NCBI GenBank assembly: GCA_021204545.1
Contig: JAJPZF010000116.1
Location: 1-6,653 of the forward strand
DNA: 6,653 nt
DNA from: Prevotellaceae bacterium
Lineage (GTDB): Bacteria; Bacteroidota; Bacteroidia; Bacteroidales; Bacteroidaceae
Reading direction: 5' to 3'
In this document: piece by piece, positions 5,634-6,653 of the stretch
Position numbering within the stretch: the first letter of the stretch is position 1
Layout: every line of letters starts with the position of its first letter
Notes under the pieces: model-generated
Database searches by the model: none
The model's input: only the letters and a program-made list of their open reading frames with translations
What the model was told of the DNA's origin: nothing
Position numbers and translations under genes: made by a program

Positions 5634-5640
5634 ACGTGTG

Positions 5641-6653
5641 TTATTGCTTAGATGTGTCTGCCCCGAACTCCATGAGGTAAGCCTTGATGAAGCCGTCCAG
5701 CTTGCCGTCCATCACCGCGTCAACGTCGGTGGTCTGGCAGTTGGTGCGGTGGTCCTTCACCCTGCGGTCGTCGAAGACGTAGCTCCTTATCTGGCTGCCC
5801 CACTCAATCTTCTTCTTCCCCGCCTCAACCTTCGCCTGCTCCTGCATGCGGTGTTGCAGCTCCTTGTCGTAGAGGATGGAGCGGAGCAGTCGCATAGCGT
5901 TCTCCTTGTTCTTGGGCTGGTCGCGTGTCTCGGTGTTCTCTATGAGTATCTCCTCCTCCTCGCCCGTGTAGGGGTCTTTGTACTGATAGCGCAGCCTCAC
6001 GCCCGACTCCACCTTGTTCACGTTCTGCCCGCCCGCGCCGCTGGAGCGGAACGTGTCCCACGATATGCGGGCAGGCTCGATGTTGACGGTGATAGTGTCG
6101 TCGACGAGAGGCGTCACGAAGACGGAGGCGAAGCTCGTCATGCGCTTCCCTTGGGCGTTGTAGGGCGAGACCCGCACGAGGCGGTGTACGCCGTTCTCGC
6201 TCTTAAGGTAGCCGTAGGCATAGTCGCCGAGTATCTCCAGCGTGCAGGTCTTTATGCCCGCGTCGTCGCCGTCGAGAAGGTGGCTGACGCTGCACTTATA
6301 CCCGTGCGCCTCAGCCCAGCGGATGTACATACGCATCAGCAGCTGCGCCCAGTCCTGCGCCTCGGTGCCGCCTGCCCCGGCGTTAATCTTAAGCACAGCG
6401 TCCATAGAGTCCTCCTCGCCCCGAAGCATGTTCTTAAGCTCAAGGCTCTCGATGGCGGCGATGGTGCGTGCGTAAAGCTCGTCCACCTCCTGCTCAGTGA
6501 CAAGCTCTTCCTTATAGTACTCCACAGCGAGGCGAAGCTCGTCGGCAAGGTTGCGCACCTCCTCGTAGCCACGTATCCACTTCTCCAAGCCTTTGACGAG
6601 CCTCATCTGCTCCTCCGCCCGCTTCTGGTCGTTCCAGAAGTCAGCGTCCTGCG
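5641..6653 (-). CDS. prfB: Peptide chain release factor 2 (RF2), 5' end beyond the window
   Basis: RF2 recognises UGA and UAA in the ribosomal A site and triggers peptide release. The frame runs to the right edge without a start: upstream of the internal Met at 6606 the translation continues in frame as QDADFWNDQKRAEEQ, a stretch typical of RF2, so that Met is not the start. About 40 N-terminal residues are missing compared with E. coli RF2, including the place where a programmed frameshift (in-frame UGA) commonly occurs; whether it exists here cannot be seen. In the window: the helical domain 1, NAGAGGTEAQDWAQ, then the codon-recognition loop with SPY (bases 6160-6168) where RF2 usually has SPF, then SSGAGGQNVNKVES with the catalytic GGQ (6025-6033), then WGSQIRSYVFDDRRVKDHRT near the C-terminus. 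Between the GGQ region and NKENAM there are about eight more residues than in E. coli. It is the first visible gene of the leftward operon. Confidence 0.96.
   Translation of the reverse strand, partial: QDADFWNDQKRAEEQMRLVKGLEKWIRGYEEVRNLADELRLAVEYYKEELVTEQEVDELYARTIAAIESLELKNMLRGEEDSMDAVLKINAGAGGTEAQDWAQLLMRMYIRWAEAHGYKCSVSHLLDGDDAGIKTCTLEILGDYAYGYLKSENGVHRLVRVSPYNAQGKRMTSFASVFVTPLVDDTITVNIEPARISWDTFRSSGAGGQNVNKVESGVRLRYQYKDPYTGEEEEILIENTETRDQPKNKENAMRLLRSILYDKELQHRMQEQAKVEAGKKKIEWGSQIRSYVFDDRRVKDHRTNCQTTDVDAVMDGKLDGFIKAYLMEFGADTSKQ

Noticed and set aside
6604..6606. ATG at 6606 as the start of prfB.
   Set aside because: The same frame continues upstream to the window edge with RF2-like sequence (DFWNDQKRAEEQ), so this Met is internal.

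Overview
The window looks like a GC-rich chromosome segment of a Bacteroidota bacterium, probably of the order Bacteroidales. Supporting signs are an outer-membrane barrel of the TonB-receptor type, two DUF2807 ('head GIN') proteins, a lipoprotein thioredoxin of the TlpA/ResA type, a release factor 2 with SPY in place of SPF, a TAnnTTTG promoter, and no strong Shine-Dalgarno sites. The genus cannot be fixed from this sequence.

Layout. Bases 2-3306 (+ strand) hold the 3' end of a large outer-membrane beta-barrel gene followed closely by two tandem DUF2807 genes, with gaps of 16-37 bp and 7 bp. These probably form one cell-envelope operon. Bases 3307-3957 are a 651-bp gap between convergent operons with no convincing gene. 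It carries a good Bacteroidota-type promoter pointing right, three copies of a TTCACATGT repeat at 21-22 bp steps, a 43-bp-period repeat built around CTTAGG/CCTAAG inverted arms, and a coding-like but start-less frame on the minus strand. Bases 3958-6653 (minus strand) hold a tight operon that enters from the right edge: prfB (release factor 2, 5' end missing), a 48-codon membrane protein, a CYTH triphosphate-tunnel protein and a TlpA-like lipoprotein.

How the genes work together. The + operon is a surface module: a barrel receptor plus two secreted beta-helix proteins. The two DUF2807 proteins are duplicates that match rung for rung (nine rungs, identical spacing 21-21-20-20-20-19-20-18, same 14-residue tail). 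Each has its own rung signature, GTG in the first and GSG in the second. The minus operon mixes translation termination with a small membrane protein, a probable triphosphatase and an envelope thiol-redox protein. Its genes are linked by spacing and, at one junction, by a stop/start overlap, without an obvious shared pathway.

The best leads for something undescribed are the rung-locked DUF2807 pair, the promoter and repeat cluster between the convergent operons, and the coupled 48-aa membrane protein.
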